Assembly (NCBI RefSeq): GCF_030546575.1
Contig: NZ_JAUOTN010000001.1
Coordinates: 248,001-312,000 of the forward strand
Length of the DNA stretch: 64,000 nucleotides
Source: Pontibacter coccineus
Lineage (GTDB): Bacteria; Bacteroidota; Bacteroidia; Cytophagales; Hymenobacteraceae
Reading direction: 5' to 3'
Shown here: in pieces, positions 35,465 to 44,991 of the stretch
Layout of the letters: the number at the start of each line of letters is the position of its first letter
Numbering within the stretch: position 1 is the first letter of the stretch
Program-made: the position numbers and the translations under genes
The notes under the pieces: generated by a model
Database searches by the model: none
What the model saw: only the letters and a program-made list of their open reading frames with translations
What the model was told of the DNA's origin: nothing

Positions 35465-36583
35465 ATGACACGATTTCTACTCAGCTTCCTTCTTTTCTTT
35501 TCCGTTTTGCAGACTAGTGCACAGGATCCGGGGCCCTCGCCGCTTACCTTAGCCGACCAGCACCTCGATGCCGGTCGCTACCAGGAGGCGGTGGCCGCCT
35601 ATACGATTGTCATCACCCGCGACAGCTTCACCTTTGAGCCCTTCTATAACCGGGGACTGGCCTACCTGAAACTCAAAAACTACCGGGCAGCTCTCACGGA
35701 CCTTGACCGGGCTCTCCTGCTGAATGCGGGAAGCAAAGACGGGTTCAGCAACAGGGCGCTGACAAAAGTGCACCTGAAAGACATGGAAGGGGCTCAGGAC
35801 GATTACAGCAAGGCGATCCGCATTGCCCCTCAGGACGCCGACCTTTACTACCAGTCTGCCCTGGCCCTGCTCCTCGACGACAAAACCGCTCCTGCCAGAC
35901 AGCACCTCCTAAAGAGTATAGAGCTGGCACCCTCTGCCCCTGCCTACCTGGAATTGGGCAAGTTGAGCGACGCCTCCGGGAATTTTGAGGGAGCCAAGGG
36001 TTACTTCGATAAAGCCATCGCGCTCGATGCCAGTATGGCAGAAGCGCACTTCCGAAGGGGAACGGTACAGGAGCAACTGGCGCAGCACTCAGCGGCAGAA
36101 ACAGACTACAGCACAACGGTCAGATTAGATCCGGCACATGCGGACGCCTACTTTAACAGGGCGTTGCTCCGGTACATGCGCGAGAACTCGGCCGGCGCAA
36201 TTCAGGACCTGACGAAAGTGATCTCACTGGACAAAGGCCGCTCCGAGGCTTATGCTAACCGCGCCACGGCCTATACCAAGACTGGACAGACACAGGAAGC
36301 GCTCGCAGATTATAACAAAGCAATCAGCCTCAACAGCAAAAATGCTGAGTTCTATACAAAACGGGGAGAGCTGAAGATCAAGCTGAAAGACTATGCCGGG
36401 GGCGAAAAGGACTTTACCCGCGCCCTGAGCCTGGACGCAAAATCACCTGGCGCTTACCTCGGGCGCGGCTACTGCCACATGGCCCTGAAGCAAACGGCCA
36501 AAGCCTGTGCCGACCTCACCAAAGCATACCAACTGGGTAACCGCAACGCCATGGACCTCATGAAGTACAACAAGTGCAACTAA
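35465..36583 (+). CDS. Secreted tetratricopeptide-repeat protein
   Basis: A 372-residue protein with a signal peptide (MTRFLLSFLLFFSVLQTSAQ) and about nine TPR units filling residues 30-350, with recurrent YxxRGxAxxxLxxxxxAxxDLxxAxxLxP patterns. The start at 35465 is preferred because it opens the signal peptide. TPR arrays mediate protein-protein contacts; here in the periplasm. A C-terminal CADLTKAYQLGNRNAMDLMKYNKCN carries two Cys that may form a disulphide. A specific partner is not evident. Confidence 0.88.
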   Translation: MTRFLLSFLLFFSVLQTSAQDPGPSPLTLADQHLDAGRYQEAVAAYTIVITRDSFTFEPFYNRGLAYLKLKNYRAALTDLDRALLLNAGSKDGFSNRALTKVHLKDMEGAQDDYSKAIRIAPQDADLYYQSALALLLDDKTAPARQHLLKSIELAPSAPAYLELGKLSDASGNFEGAKGYFDKAIALDASMAEAHFRRGTVQEQLAQHSAAETDYSTTVRLDPAHADAYFNRALLRYMRENSAGAIQDLTKVISLDKGRSEAYANRATAYTKTGQTQEALADYNKAISLNSKNAEFYTKRGELKIKLKDYAGGEKDFTRALSLDAKSPGAYLGRGYCHMALKQTAKACADLTKAYQLGNRNAMDLMKYNKCN

Positions 36584-36709
36584 GGTATAGCTGCACAAAC
36601 ATGTCAGACCTGCCTGGCGATAGGCCGGCTCCGGATTGCTATACCTGACATAGTAGACGATAGCTTTCCAGCGTAGCATAGCTGCTTCTGCGCAGCCCCC
36701 GCTCAACTA

Positions 36710-37135
36710 TCAGGTATAGCTGGCCCGCTTGTGCTCTTCCCGTCTTACCCCTCTGCCCATCGCGGCGTCGATGCTCCAAATGCCAGCACCGCGGGCGGCC
36801 ATGTACAGAAACAGAAAGCAGTAGAGCAGCGCATTCTCCCCCTGGTTGAGCAGTGGGTTCCAGCCCTGTGGCACGTGCGCCATGAAAAAGGCCACCGCCA
36901 TCTCACCACTGGCAATGAACGCGGCCCAACCCGTCAGGAATCCAAATGCGATCATGAGTCCGGCAACCAGTTCTATTATGCCGGCCACCCCCATCAGCGA
37001 GGCTATTTCCACGGTATTGCCGTCCCCGGGCCAGCCAAAGAGCTTTTGGGTGCCGTGCATGGCAAACATCAATCCGGCCACAATGCGCAAGATGGCGTAC
37101 AGTTGCGGGCTGTAGGGCCCCAGAAATCTTTCCAT
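36710..37135 (-). CDS. DoxX family membrane protein
   Basis: A 141-residue protein with four membrane helices. It starts with the typical RIVAGLMFAMHGTQKLFGW helix and continues with GVAGIIELVAGLMIAFGFLTGWAAFIASGEMAVAFFM, the DoxX signature. DoxX proteins are linked to redox and thiol stress in some bacteria; the exact role here is unknown. A monocistronic gene. Confidence 0.9.
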   Translation of the reverse strand: MERFLGPYSPQLYAILRIVAGLMFAMHGTQKLFGWPGDGNTVEIASLMGVAGIIELVAGLMIAFGFLTGWAAFIASGEMAVAFFMAHVPQGWNPLLNQGENALLYCFLFLYMAARGAGIWSIDAAMGRGVRREEHKRASYT

Positions 37136-37291
37136 AGTTTTTGAGCTTTATACCTGTTTGGTTAGCAGGCTATTATACAAGCACTTACATACGGAAATTA
37201 CGATTATAAGATTATCATGTTGAACTAATCGGATGCGCCCAGTCGCTGCGGGTCAGCAATTTCGAATGGTGGTTGAATTTAAGTGGCGTGA

Positions 37292-40200
37292 CTACTTGAT
37301 TTCGGTAAAGGCGGTGTCGATCTGGTAGTATCGCAGCACATCCAGAAACTCGTTGCGTAGCACAAGGGAAATGTCTTCCCGCTCCCGTCGGTTGCTGAGC
37401 TTCACCTTGTATTTATCCTGATCACGCACCAGCAGCAGGTGCTGCTTGCTCGGGCTGTTCTTCAGCGACAGCGAATCTTCCTGTATCTGCTCGATGCGGC
37501 GCTGGTTGTTTCCGAAGAGGATGTTAAAAACGTTGATGTCCACGCTCAGGCGGGCATCCCCACGCATGGTATATGAGCCCCTGAGGTCGAAAGAGGACAG
37601 GTTGTTGTTCATGCTGAAACCAGGCGCAACAAACTTATTTTTGTAGAGCACAAAATCGGCCTCCACATCCTCGAAAAACAGGTGCTCGGTCCTTTCTTTC
37701 CGCATGAAGCCCAGGGCTTCCTGAATAGGCTTAATGTCGATCAGCTCCATGCCCCGGAAGGAGGCCCGGCTGTAGGCGACCGTTTGGTCAAAGCTCGGCG
37801 TGAAGGTCCCGTCCAGTTTGGTATAAAGGGTCAGGTTACAGTCCGCCTCGCCTTTAATGTTCTGGCTTCCCAGCATATCCAGCTCCATCTGTTCGGCCAC
37901 CGCAAACAACTGCTCCAGATCGACGTCCTGCACCTGCGCCTTCAGCCGGACGGGGATGGTGTCGGAGGGCTCGTTGAGGTACATCATGCCGTTCGAAAAA
38001 ATCTTGCCGCCGAAGGCTTCCAGGTATAGCTTGTCGAGTTGGGCCTGCTCCCGGTTCATGCGGGCTTTTATCGCCAGGTTGCTTCCCGTCAGGTACTCGT
38101 ACTTCAATTCCTGCGCTTCTACATGCAAACCCAGGTCGTATACCTTCTCCCGCAGCTTACGCATGCCTTTTTCATCCTCCTCTTTCTTTTCGGGCAAATT
38201 CTGCGGCGGCTCGGTAGGCAGTAGCGTTTTCAACCCTGCCATATTTTGCATGAAGGCCTGCAGGTCCAGAAAATCGTACTGCAGCGACACATCCAGGTAT
38301 GGCCGGGTCAATTTCGAGCTGATCAGGTAGAAGCCGCCGTGGGCTGTGGCCGCACCGCCTTTGGTTGTCTTAAACCGCATCGATTGCATTGTCACGTGGC
38401 TCTTGTTTTTATTCAGGGTCACGGAAAGGTGCTGCAGGTCTTCTTCCCCAGGCAGGTCAATGTGCTTCACGCGCAGCAGTAGATCCACTTTCTGCAGCGG
38501 CATCAGGATAGCGAGACCTCCGTCTTTGCCAGTCGCAGCACTTTTACCCTTGCCTGCCGAACCAGCAATGGCATTCACCTGCTGCAGGCTGGTCAGGTCG
38601 AGGGTATCCATTTGGGCAGCCAGCTCTATGTTGGCGGCATGGAGCTGGCGGTTGTCATTGGGCGCCGTCACGTTTCCGGTCACCGTGATTCCCTGCGAGG
38701 TCATGCCGATGTCGGAGAGCGTGAGGCGCTTGCCGTCACTCTTTAGCCTGGCCCGCATGTTTCGAACAGACGCTGCCTCCAGGTTGAGCTGCTCACACGT
38801 CAGCCGCACGTTCAGCCTCAAAAATTCGGGCACGATCGTAGTAGTAGCCGCGACTGCTGCATTTGCCGGGGCTGATGGCTGCCCGTTGGGTTTAGCATCG
38901 GGCTTTAGCTTTAGCCAGTCCGTGTCCAGCCGATTCACTTTAACGGCGCCTCGTACGGTCACGGTGCCTTGCTGGCCCAAAAGGTAATTCATCACATCGC
39001 GCACAGATCCATCCACCGAAAAAGGCTTGCCACCTAGTTTGCCTCCCATCCCTTGCAGGCGCAGTTCGTTGCCTGCCAGTTTCGCCTCCCCATTCAGGTC
39101 GGTGAAGGGCACGGTGAGCTTTGCCGGCTGAAAGCCAACTTCCTGCAGGCGGATAGCTCCCTGCCACTGCAGGTCATTCTTCCGTAGCCGGTCCTCGCCG
39201 GCGTACAAATTTCCTTTGATGGTGACGTCGCCGGCCAGTGTACCGCGCGGCAGGGAAAGGTAATCCGGTGGCATCAGGTCTGCCAGGCTATCCAGGGTAT
39301 AGCTTCCGCTGAGATGCGCATCTACAAAGGGTTTGGTAAAGTCTGTGATCTTCGCCTGGAGCTGCAGGCTATCCTGGCCAGTGCGCACCGACACACGGTG
39401 CAGCGTGAACGTACTAGACTCCGGTGAATGCTTCGGCCCGTTATCCAATAGCCCGGCTATTTGTATATGCGACAGCGTGATGCGGCTGGTGGGCCAGTGC
39501 AGTTTACCGTCCTGCAAGGCAAAGTGCAGTTTGTTTCTGGGCCGTTTTGTCGGCCCGGAGTGGCCGGCAATGTGGTAGTGCAGCTTTACGCGGCCTTCGC
39601 TCTCCACCTGCCGGAGCAAAGGGATAGACCGGACCGAGTTCATCTGGTTGAGCAGGAAGAAAAAGGGCTGCTCTCCTTTAAAGTGCAGGTCCAGCTCGGA
39701 GCCCGGCTCGTTGGCCGTCTTTTGGTGCGTACCCGAAATCAGTACTTCATTTTCGTTGAGCACAGCCCGGCTCTCCTCAATCTTTCCAAGCTTTTTAGCC
39801 AGGTCGTAGGTATAGCGTGCATCGGCCGTAAAGCTTCTGTCTTCGAAAAGGCGCAGGTCACGGCTACTAATGTAGTTGATCTTCCCTTCCAGCTTGCCCT
39901 TTATTTTGAGGATGTTACCGCTCAGTTCCGCTGCCAGATCGGAGTCGAGCAGTTGCAGAGAGAAGGCGCTCGCCTTGTAATGGTTTTCGCTCAAAAAGCG
40001 AGCGTTCCGGATCCGGAGCTGGGGGATGTTCAGCTCGAAATCGCCTGGACCGTCCTCCTGTTTTTGTCCTTTGCCAAAGCTGAGACCGCGCTTGTGGCCG
40101 GTCGAGTCTACCTGCTGATGAAACGTGAGGCCATCGAGGTATACCTTGCTGATGCGGAGCCTGCCATAGGGCCATTGCATCACTGGTACCAGCACCTCAG

Positions 40201-40480
40201 CATGTGTGACAGCCAGTACTTCCACGGGCTGCGCACCGCTTGTGTCCTTTAGCGATATATTGTCCAGCGTCAGGGTCAGGTAGGGGAAATTTTTCCAGTT
40301 GGAGATCTCTGATTCAAATGGCGCAAGCACCAGGTTGGGATCTTTGGTTAGTGCCGTTCTGATGAAAACCGGTAGCTTCTCCTGGTAGAGCGGGGCCAGC
40401 AGAAACTGAGCTGCCAGCACTAGCGTGAGCACTAGTCCGATTACCAGCAGAAAGATCTTAACGAGGGGGCGCGTTTTCAT
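37292..40480 (-). CDS. AsmA-like (repeating beta-groove) envelope protein
   Basis: A 1062-residue protein with one N-terminal membrane helix (MKTRPLVKIFLLVIGLVLTLVLAAQFLL) followed by a long beta-rich periplasmic region containing AsmA-like segments: YLTLTLDNISLKDTSG near the start, several repeats of the VTGNVTA and GGAATAHGGFYL kind, and an AsmA C-terminal type end with SFDLRGSYTMRGDARLSVDINVFNILFG. This architecture matches bridge-like lipid-transfer proteins (AsmA, TamB, YhdP), suggesting phospholipid transport between membranes. The ATG at 40480 is preferred over 40492 because it opens at the membrane anchor. Monocistronic. Confidence 0.85.
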   Translation of the reverse strand: MKTRPLVKIFLLVIGLVLTLVLAAQFLLAPLYQEKLPVFIRTALTKDPNLVLAPFESEISNWKNFPYLTLTLDNISLKDTSGAQPVEVLAVTHAEVLVPVMQWPYGRLRISKVYLDGLTFHQQVDSTGHKRGLSFGKGQKQEDGPGDFELNIPQLRIRNARFLSENHYKASAFSLQLLDSDLAAELSGNILKIKGKLEGKINYISSRDLRLFEDRSFTADARYTYDLAKKLGKIEESRAVLNENEVLISGTHQKTANEPGSELDLHFKGEQPFFFLLNQMNSVRSIPLLRQVESEGRVKLHYHIAGHSGPTKRPRNKLHFALQDGKLHWPTSRITLSHIQIAGLLDNGPKHSPESSTFTLHRVSVRTGQDSLQLQAKITDFTKPFVDAHLSGSYTLDSLADLMPPDYLSLPRGTLAGDVTIKGNLYAGEDRLRKNDLQWQGAIRLQEVGFQPAKLTVPFTDLNGEAKLAGNELRLQGMGGKLGGKPFSVDGSVRDVMNYLLGQQGTVTVRGAVKVNRLDTDWLKLKPDAKPNGQPSAPANAAVAATTTIVPEFLRLNVRLTCEQLNLEAASVRNMRARLKSDGKRLTLSDIGMTSQGITVTGNVTAPNDNRQLHAANIELAAQMDTLDLTSLQQVNAIAGSAGKGKSAATGKDGGLAILMPLQKVDLLLRVKHIDLPGEEDLQHLSVTLNKNKSHVTMQSMRFKTTKGGAATAHGGFYLISSKLTRPYLDVSLQYDFLDLQAFMQNMAGLKTLLPTEPPQNLPEKKEEDEKGMRKLREKVYDLGLHVEAQELKYEYLTGSNLAIKARMNREQAQLDKLYLEAFGGKIFSNGMMYLNEPSDTIPVRLKAQVQDVDLEQLFAVAEQMELDMLGSQNIKGEADCNLTLYTKLDGTFTPSFDQTVAYSRASFRGMELIDIKPIQEALGFMRKERTEHLFFEDVEADFVLYKNKFVAPGFSMNNNLSSFDLRGSYTMRGDARLSVDINVFNILFGNNQRRIEQIQEDSLSLKNSPSKQHLLLVRDQDKYKVKLSNRREREDISLVLRNEFLDVLRYYQIDTAFTEIK

Positions 40481-40717
40481 AACAGATTGCATTGCCTGAC
40501 CGGAAGCTTAGTTTCCGGTTTGCTTCTCCTTAAACTCGCTTTTTGCAAGAAAGTTTGGTGCGCCCACCCTTGCCCGGACCTCCTGTGTTATATAGATTTC
40601 TACTATATGGCTACTTGATTTTGTTCAGACCAACTGGAAGCTGTTTGTGAAGGATAGAAAAGGGGTTTCCTACGCCATTTTCTAACCTAAACCCGGCCCT
40701 CGCCCGTACAACTGACT

Positions 40718-40747
40718 AACCCTGGAGTCTTTCCGGGGTTGGTTAGT
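40718..40747 (+). promoter_or_regulatory. Hairpin before the hydrophilin gene, possible regulatory element
   Basis: A 9-bp stem with one G-U pair (40718-40726 with 40732-40740), extendable using GGTTAGT at 40741-40747 as an alternative arm pairing 40715-40721. It lies about 30 bases before the ATG at 40774. Two mutually exclusive pairings are possible, but nothing proves a regulatory role. Confidence 0.3.
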
Positions 40748-40773
40748 TATGTTCTACCTAAAGAAAACAAACC

Positions 40774-41106
40774 ATGAGCGACAACAATAGAAATATCTCC
40801 GAAGATCCGAATTCAAGAAAAGGGGAAGGCACAAGCGGCCTGGGCAAAGGCAAGCAGACAGGCCCGGTGGCAGGCGGCGCTGACAATACCCGTGGCGAGA
40901 ACAAGCCAAGCCGCGAGGGCAGCAGTGGCGGTGCCAAGAAAGGCAAAGACAACCCGAACGAGCAAAACAGTCCGCAGGGCTCTAATGCCAACCTTACCAC
41001 CACCAGTCGTGGCGCTGACAGCACCGACAAGGAGTTCCGCAACAACCAGCCGAACCCGAGCACGATCACGGATCCTGATATGCGAAACAAAGAAAGAAAC
41101 AACTAG
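40774..41106 (+). CDS. Hydrophilin-like disordered small protein
   Basis: A 110-residue protein made almost only of Gly, Asn, Ser, Thr, Lys, Asp, Glu, Arg and Pro, with no hydrophobic core or signal peptide. The composition fits the hydrophilin/stress-protection class. It is followed by a strong terminator at 41131 and preceded by a hairpin. No homologous domain was recognised. Confidence 0.72.
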   Translation: MSDNNRNISEDPNSRKGEGTSGLGKGKQTGPVAGGADNTRGENKPSREGSSGGAKKGKDNPNEQNSPQGSNANLTTTSRGADSTDKEFRNNQPNPSTITDPDMRNKERNN

Positions 41107-41130
41107 GGCTATACCTTAGCCCAAAATGAG

Positions 41131-41158
41131 AAAAGCCCCGGCATTGGTCGGGGCTTTT
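41131..41158. terminator. Bidirectional intrinsic terminator
   Basis: A perfect 10-bp stem (41131-41140 with 41149-41158) with 8-nt loop, T-rich tail on the plus strand and A-rich leader. It separates convergent genes ending at 41106 and 41187. Confidence 0.88.
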
Positions 41159-41186
41159 GTTTTATACCTGCTGGGAGGGCTATACC

Positions 41187-42581
41187 TTACTTCAGTTCAT
41201 CCAGTACCACATACATTTTTTTCACGAGCGATGAGGCCGACCCGTTGTAGTTGTTCACCACGAAAGAGAACAGGTATTCCTGCCCGTCTTTGGCTTTGTG
41301 GTAGCCGGTAAAGCCTTTTGCGCCACGTATGGTGCCGCTCTTCATCTTCATATTGTTAAAGGTAGGCAGTGAGGCATGGAAACCCGCGTACCACGGCTGC
41401 TGACGGGCATGCAGCAACAACTGCACCTGGGCATGCGTCGTCACGCGGTTAAGCGGAGACAGTCCGGAGCCGTCTACCATGGCCAGTTCAGATTCGGCTA
41501 TCCCTTTACTTTTCCAGTGCTGGCGGATCTTGTCCAGGCCCTTACGGGTGTCGCTGGTACTGCCATCGGCATACGCGATTGTTTTGGCCAGGGCTTCGCC
41601 GTACAGGTTGATGCTCTTGCGGTTGAACCAGTATACGATGCTGTCGAGTGGCGGTGATGTGACGGTATGGAAGAAGGTATAGCCCTGCTGTGGCGTGCCG
41701 TTGTGCTGCAACACAGCTTGCTGCGGCATGTTGATGCCAAGAGTGCGAAGCGTATCGGCCAGCATGCTCACAAACTGGTTAGCCCCGGAAGGGAGCGCGC
41801 CCGAGATCTTGAAACTGCTTTCGTTGACAGGTATGGTGCCCCGGATGGCAGCCGTGCTGGTTCCCACCGGGAAGTAGATGTAGGCATTGTCACCAGTGCC
41901 TGCAGCAGCGGATGTCAGCTCGGAGCGCAGGCCATAGCCGTTGAGGTTCGGCACCGTTTTGACGATCGAAACGGGCTCGCCAATCTGCTTGCCTGACTTG
42001 AGGATCACATCGTACTGGTTTTCGCGCCAGTTGAGCTTGGCGGCACCAGCCCCGTAGTAGTTGGCAATATCCTGCCACATCCACCCGTCAGGCACGGTTT
42101 CTTCATTCCACCCTTCATTGCTCACCACTACCTCGTTCACCGTTTTTATACCTGCACGCTGCATGGCCCGCACTAAGTCTTTCAGCACAGCATCCTCTTT
42201 GGTTACCGGCCAGCGCCAGCTTCCAAAAGTAGGGTCACCACTTGGCTGGATGAGGAGCGACGTTTGTTTGCCGTTTTTGCGAAGGGCAAATTTCGTTTCG
42301 TAGCGGTAGGCCTTGCCCAGTAGTTCGTAGGCGCTGATGCTGGTGATGAGTTTCATGGTGGAGGCCGGCGCCAGCCCGACTTTGCTGTTGCGATCATACA
42401 CAACTTGTCCTGTTTTGGCGTCCACTACATATAGCGAGGCGATGCCGTTCTGCAGCTGCGAGTCAGCTTCGAATTTCTGGAACGCGGTGGTGAGTTTAGA
42501 CGCAATAGACTGCGCCCCGGCATGCTGTAGCGTCAGCAAACAGGCAATCAGGAAGGTGAATGAGGTAATGCGGGTTTTCAT
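41187..42581 (-). CDS. dacB: D-alanyl-D-alanine carboxypeptidase/endopeptidase (PBP4, class C)
   Basis: A 464-residue periplasmic penicillin-binding protein of the S13 family, which trims or cleaves peptidoglycan cross-links. The signal peptide is MKTRITSF...AGAQ. The nucleophile motif SxxK is STMK (Ser74, Lys77), the second motif is SGL in MVDGSGLSPLN, and the third is KSGT. The insertion domain between the first two is of the family's size. The ATG at 42581 gives a proper signal peptide; the longer frame to 42617 does not. Confidence 0.92.
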   Translation of the reverse strand: MKTRITSFTFLIACLLTLQHAGAQSIASKLTTAFQKFEADSQLQNGIASLYVVDAKTGQVVYDRNSKVGLAPASTMKLITSISAYELLGKAYRYETKFALRKNGKQTSLLIQPSGDPTFGSWRWPVTKEDAVLKDLVRAMQRAGIKTVNEVVVSNEGWNEETVPDGWMWQDIANYYGAGAAKLNWRENQYDVILKSGKQIGEPVSIVKTVPNLNGYGLRSELTSAAAGTGDNAYIYFPVGTSTAAIRGTIPVNESSFKISGALPSGANQFVSMLADTLRTLGINMPQQAVLQHNGTPQQGYTFFHTVTSPPLDSIVYWFNRKSINLYGEALAKTIAYADGSTSDTRKGLDKIRQHWKSKGIAESELAMVDGSGLSPLNRVTTHAQVQLLLHARQQPWYAGFHASLPTFNNMKMKSGTIRGAKGFTGYHKAKDGQEYLFSFVVNNYNGSASSLVKKMYVVLDELK

Positions 42582-42630
42582 AGGCAAAAAGTACGCATTT
42601 CTGCCGGTTATCCCCAAACCTTAAAACAAA

Positions 42631-42662
42631 ACGGCCGCTTATTCCTGCGAAAAAGCGGCCGT
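42631..42662 (-). terminator. Intrinsic terminator of the second disordered-protein gene
   Basis: A 10-bp stem (42631-42640 with 42653-42662); the leading TTAAAACAAA gives a U-rich tail on the minus strand. Located about 20 bases after the stop at 42684. The same leader precedes the terminator at 10526. Confidence 0.78.
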
Positions 42663-42683
42663 CAACAATTCTAAACCCTATTT

Positions 42684-43358
42684 CTACCAGTCCCGGTTAT
42701 CACGGTACCTGTTGCGCTCGCTGTAGCGGCGCTCGTCATCGAACCTGCGCTGCTGGTTGTGCCCCCGGTTATTGTTGGCGCTGCGCTCCCGGTCTTCGTC
42801 GCGGTTGTTATACCTGGTGGAGCCGTAGCCCGTGTCGCGAAACTCGTCAAAGCTGCGGTTGTAGCCTCTATCGCCCCTGTCCTCGTTCCGGTAACCGGAC
42901 CTTGACAGGTTGCTGTCCATGTAACCCGTGCCACGGTAGCGGCTGTCTGATTCTTGGTTCATGCGGCCGCGGTAGTCGTAATCGCCGGAACCGCTGTAGT
43001 TCTGGCGACTGTGCTCGTTGTGGTCGTAGTAGTTTCTGTCGCCACCCATGTGACTTGGTCTTTCACGACCCGACATTCCATAGTTAGAGGGGCCGTAGGC
43101 AGAGCCGCCACCGTAGGTGCTGCCGCCTTCGCCGTAGCGTGTTCCGCCACTGAAGTCGCCATAGGCGCGTGTTCCGTGGGACATCCGGCCGCGCTCGTCA
43201 CGGTTTTCGTAACGGTCGCGATCACTCCTACGCTGGCTGCTTTCGGGGTTAAAGCGGGAAAGGCTGTGGGTGTTGCCGGTACGGGCGTTTCCGTGTTCAT
43301 CAAAGTCGGCGTAGTGGTTTTTGCGGGGACGGTCGTTATACTCTTCGTTTCTGTTCAT
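42684..43358 (-). CDS. Disordered Arg/Gly/Tyr/Asp-rich hydrophilic protein (second copy type)
   Basis: A 224-residue protein without signal or hydrophobic segment, rich in Arg, Asp, Glu, Asn, Ser, Gly and Tyr (repeated DRDRYENRDERG, RGDRGYNRSFDE, YGGGSAYGPSNYG kinds of text). The ATG at 43358 (MNRNEEYNDRPRKN) is preferred over the frame's earlier start. It parallels the protein at 10583 in size, composition, and terminator design but does not align residue by residue over long stretches. Likely an intrinsically disordered stress or nucleic-acid-associated protein. Confidence 0.72.
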   Translation of the reverse strand: MNRNEEYNDRPRKNHYADFDEHGNARTGNTHSLSRFNPESSQRRSDRDRYENRDERGRMSHGTRAYGDFSGGTRYGEGGSTYGGGSAYGPSNYGMSGRERPSHMGGDRNYYDHNEHSRQNYSGSGDYDYRGRMNQESDSRYRGTGYMDSNLSRSGYRNEDRGDRGYNRSFDEFRDTGYGSTRYNNRDEDRERSANNNRGHNQQRRFDDERRYSERNRYRDNRDW

Positions 43359-43524
43359 AGCTTCGTTATTTAGGTTAATACACTCCCTCTCATAACGCAG
43401 CAAACCAGAGGTTGTTCTTTTCCGCTTTTTAAAACTCGATCCCTAACCTATTGCAAAGTCAATTGCCAGACTGAACCTCTGCCTAATTTAAAGTTTTGTT
43501 CACAACACTTTAGCACTGCTATAC

Positions 43525-44088
43525 CTACAGTTTATGCAGTTGAAAATACCCCAGGTGCATCTCGTCTTCTGGCCCTGCTATACCTGGCATGACCTCGAGT
43601 CTGAACTGCTGTTTGTCCTTAGCTATCAGGATGTCTTTTACTTCAAAAACCTCGTCCACATCCACTCCAAATTTGTCGTCGATGTGGGAAGTGGCGCCTT
43701 TGAAACCGGTGTGCTTGTAAAAGGCAGTTTGTTTTGCCTGCTGCACCGCTCCCGCCTGGTCTTGCGCAACGGCCAGCATCTTGTAATGAAATTCGTCGAA
43801 CTCCCCCGGCTTATAGCCACCCAGATTCAGGAAGAACAGTTTATCTGAGCCAGCTTCAGCAGGTATAGCCTCTTTGGGGACCACCTTTATCCGGAAGCCG
43901 TTTACCTGCGTCACTTCCCGCCAGGCATCGACGTGAATATTGCCCTTTGCCTCCGGCCAAAATGCTTTAATAGCTGGTACAAGGTCGCTTACCTGTTCAC
44001 CGATGGCAAAGAACATGTCGTGCTGCTCGGTGTTGCGCCCCGCCGGCCGACAGCCCAGCATCAGCATAAAGAGTTTTGGATGTTGCAT
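43525..44088 (-). CDS. DUF1543 domain protein
   Basis: A 187-residue cytosolic protein with the DUF1543 pattern: KLFMLMLGCRPAGRNTEQHDMFFAIGEQ at the N-terminus, then PEAKGNIHVDAWREVTQVNGFRIKV. A second half near 90-187 (LFFLNLGGYKPGEFDEFHYKMLAVA) repeats the LGGYxxxxxxExH theme, suggesting an internal duplication. Biochemical function is unknown for the family. The gene is followed by its own upstream repeat-filled region and has no operon partner. Confidence 0.85.
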   Translation of the reverse strand: MQHPKLFMLMLGCRPAGRNTEQHDMFFAIGEQVSDLVPAIKAFWPEAKGNIHVDAWREVTQVNGFRIKVVPKEAIPAEAGSDKLFFLNLGGYKPGEFDEFHYKMLAVAQDQAGAVQQAKQTAFYKHTGFKGATSHIDDKFGVDVDEVFEVKDILIAKDKQQFRLEVMPGIAGPEDEMHLGYFQLHKL

Positions 44089-44991
44089 TGGTGTTTTGTT
44101 TGTGTGATTAGTTTAAAATTGTTGAAATTTAGATTCTATCGCTGATGTTACTATCGGCTTACTTATTTGTCATCCAGTAAGGATCTTGTTAAAGAGGGCC
44201 CCTACCCCCGCCCGTAGCATCGGCTTAACCTCCCTTTAACCAAGTTTCTTAACAGAATGACAGCATGTTTTAAGTATGTCTTCTTAAAATGAAATGGTTT
44301 AGCTATCGGGAGGGGTCCCTACCCAAAATGGTGGAAGGAGTTGTGCATGATTGTCATCTCCCTGCCCTCCTTCTTTGTCGAGGACACCTACCACCAAGGG
44401 GACTTTTCGGTAGCTACCAATTAACAGGTATAGCATTCTGGTTCCTGCAGTTCAAGTTATTCCCTTACTCAACCCACCCCTGCCCCTCCCAAGAGGGGAT
44501 TTTCTGGTGTTACTACTTCACAGGTATAAACTTCGTGGCAACTTTCTAAACAATACCGGGTCCAACCACCCCTAACCCCTCCTTATCTAAGGCGGGGAGC
44601 CTGTAATTACCACTTTACAGGTATAAACACTGTAGCAAATGACTACCGGCAGGTATAGCAAGACTAACTTGCCCCGGAAGCTATGAAGCAAATAGCACTA
44701 GCCCGGTGCACCAAAGACGATTTTGTGTTTGAGCGGTCAGCGAGTTTAAAAGCGTCTTGATTTTTTTGCTTACTTTTTTCATCAAGGAAAAAGTGAGTGC
44801 CCGCCGCACAGGCGAAGCAATGAAACAAATCAGTTAGGTATAGGAAGACAGCAGCTACGTCAGGTATGGGTATAGCCATCGGCAATTATACCTATACCTG
44901 GGCCAGAGGCCTCTTACAGTAGACACGAGCAAGGACGCTCGCGCCATAGCGTTATACCTAGCCCCGCCGGCCAGGCGACGACCCTTTCCCC
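44089..44991. other. Large non-coding region with degenerate repeats
   Basis: About 900 bases with no credible gene between two minus-strand genes. It holds three degenerate copies of an 80-base C-rich element (44359-44640), a run of GGTATAG motifs (44426, 44650, 44836, 44890) and an A/T-rich stretch at 44755-44810. The minus-strand frame at 44664-44885 looks fortuitous. Confidence 0.6.
44359..44640. repeat. Three degenerate copies of a C-rich, GGTATA-ending element
   Basis: Copies at about 44359-44440, 44471-44545 and 44564-44640 each begin with a pyrimidine-rich CCCCTCC-type run, include an AGGGG-type counterpart that can pair with it, then a run of TTTTC/ATTACC text and end in CAGGTATA(A/G). 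They look like decayed tandem copies of a Bacteroidota intergenic repeat. Confidence 0.6.

Noticed and set aside
42582..42617. Upstream start of the PBP4 gene
   Set aside because: The added 12 residues would precede and spoil a normal signal peptide; the ATG at 42581 is a better start.
44664..44885. Minus-strand frame of 73 codons in the repeat-filled gap
   Set aside because: Its text lies over the motif copies and an A/T-rich run, has no clear start context, and the translated piece looks like the kind of spurious protein seen from Bacteroidota intergenic repeats.
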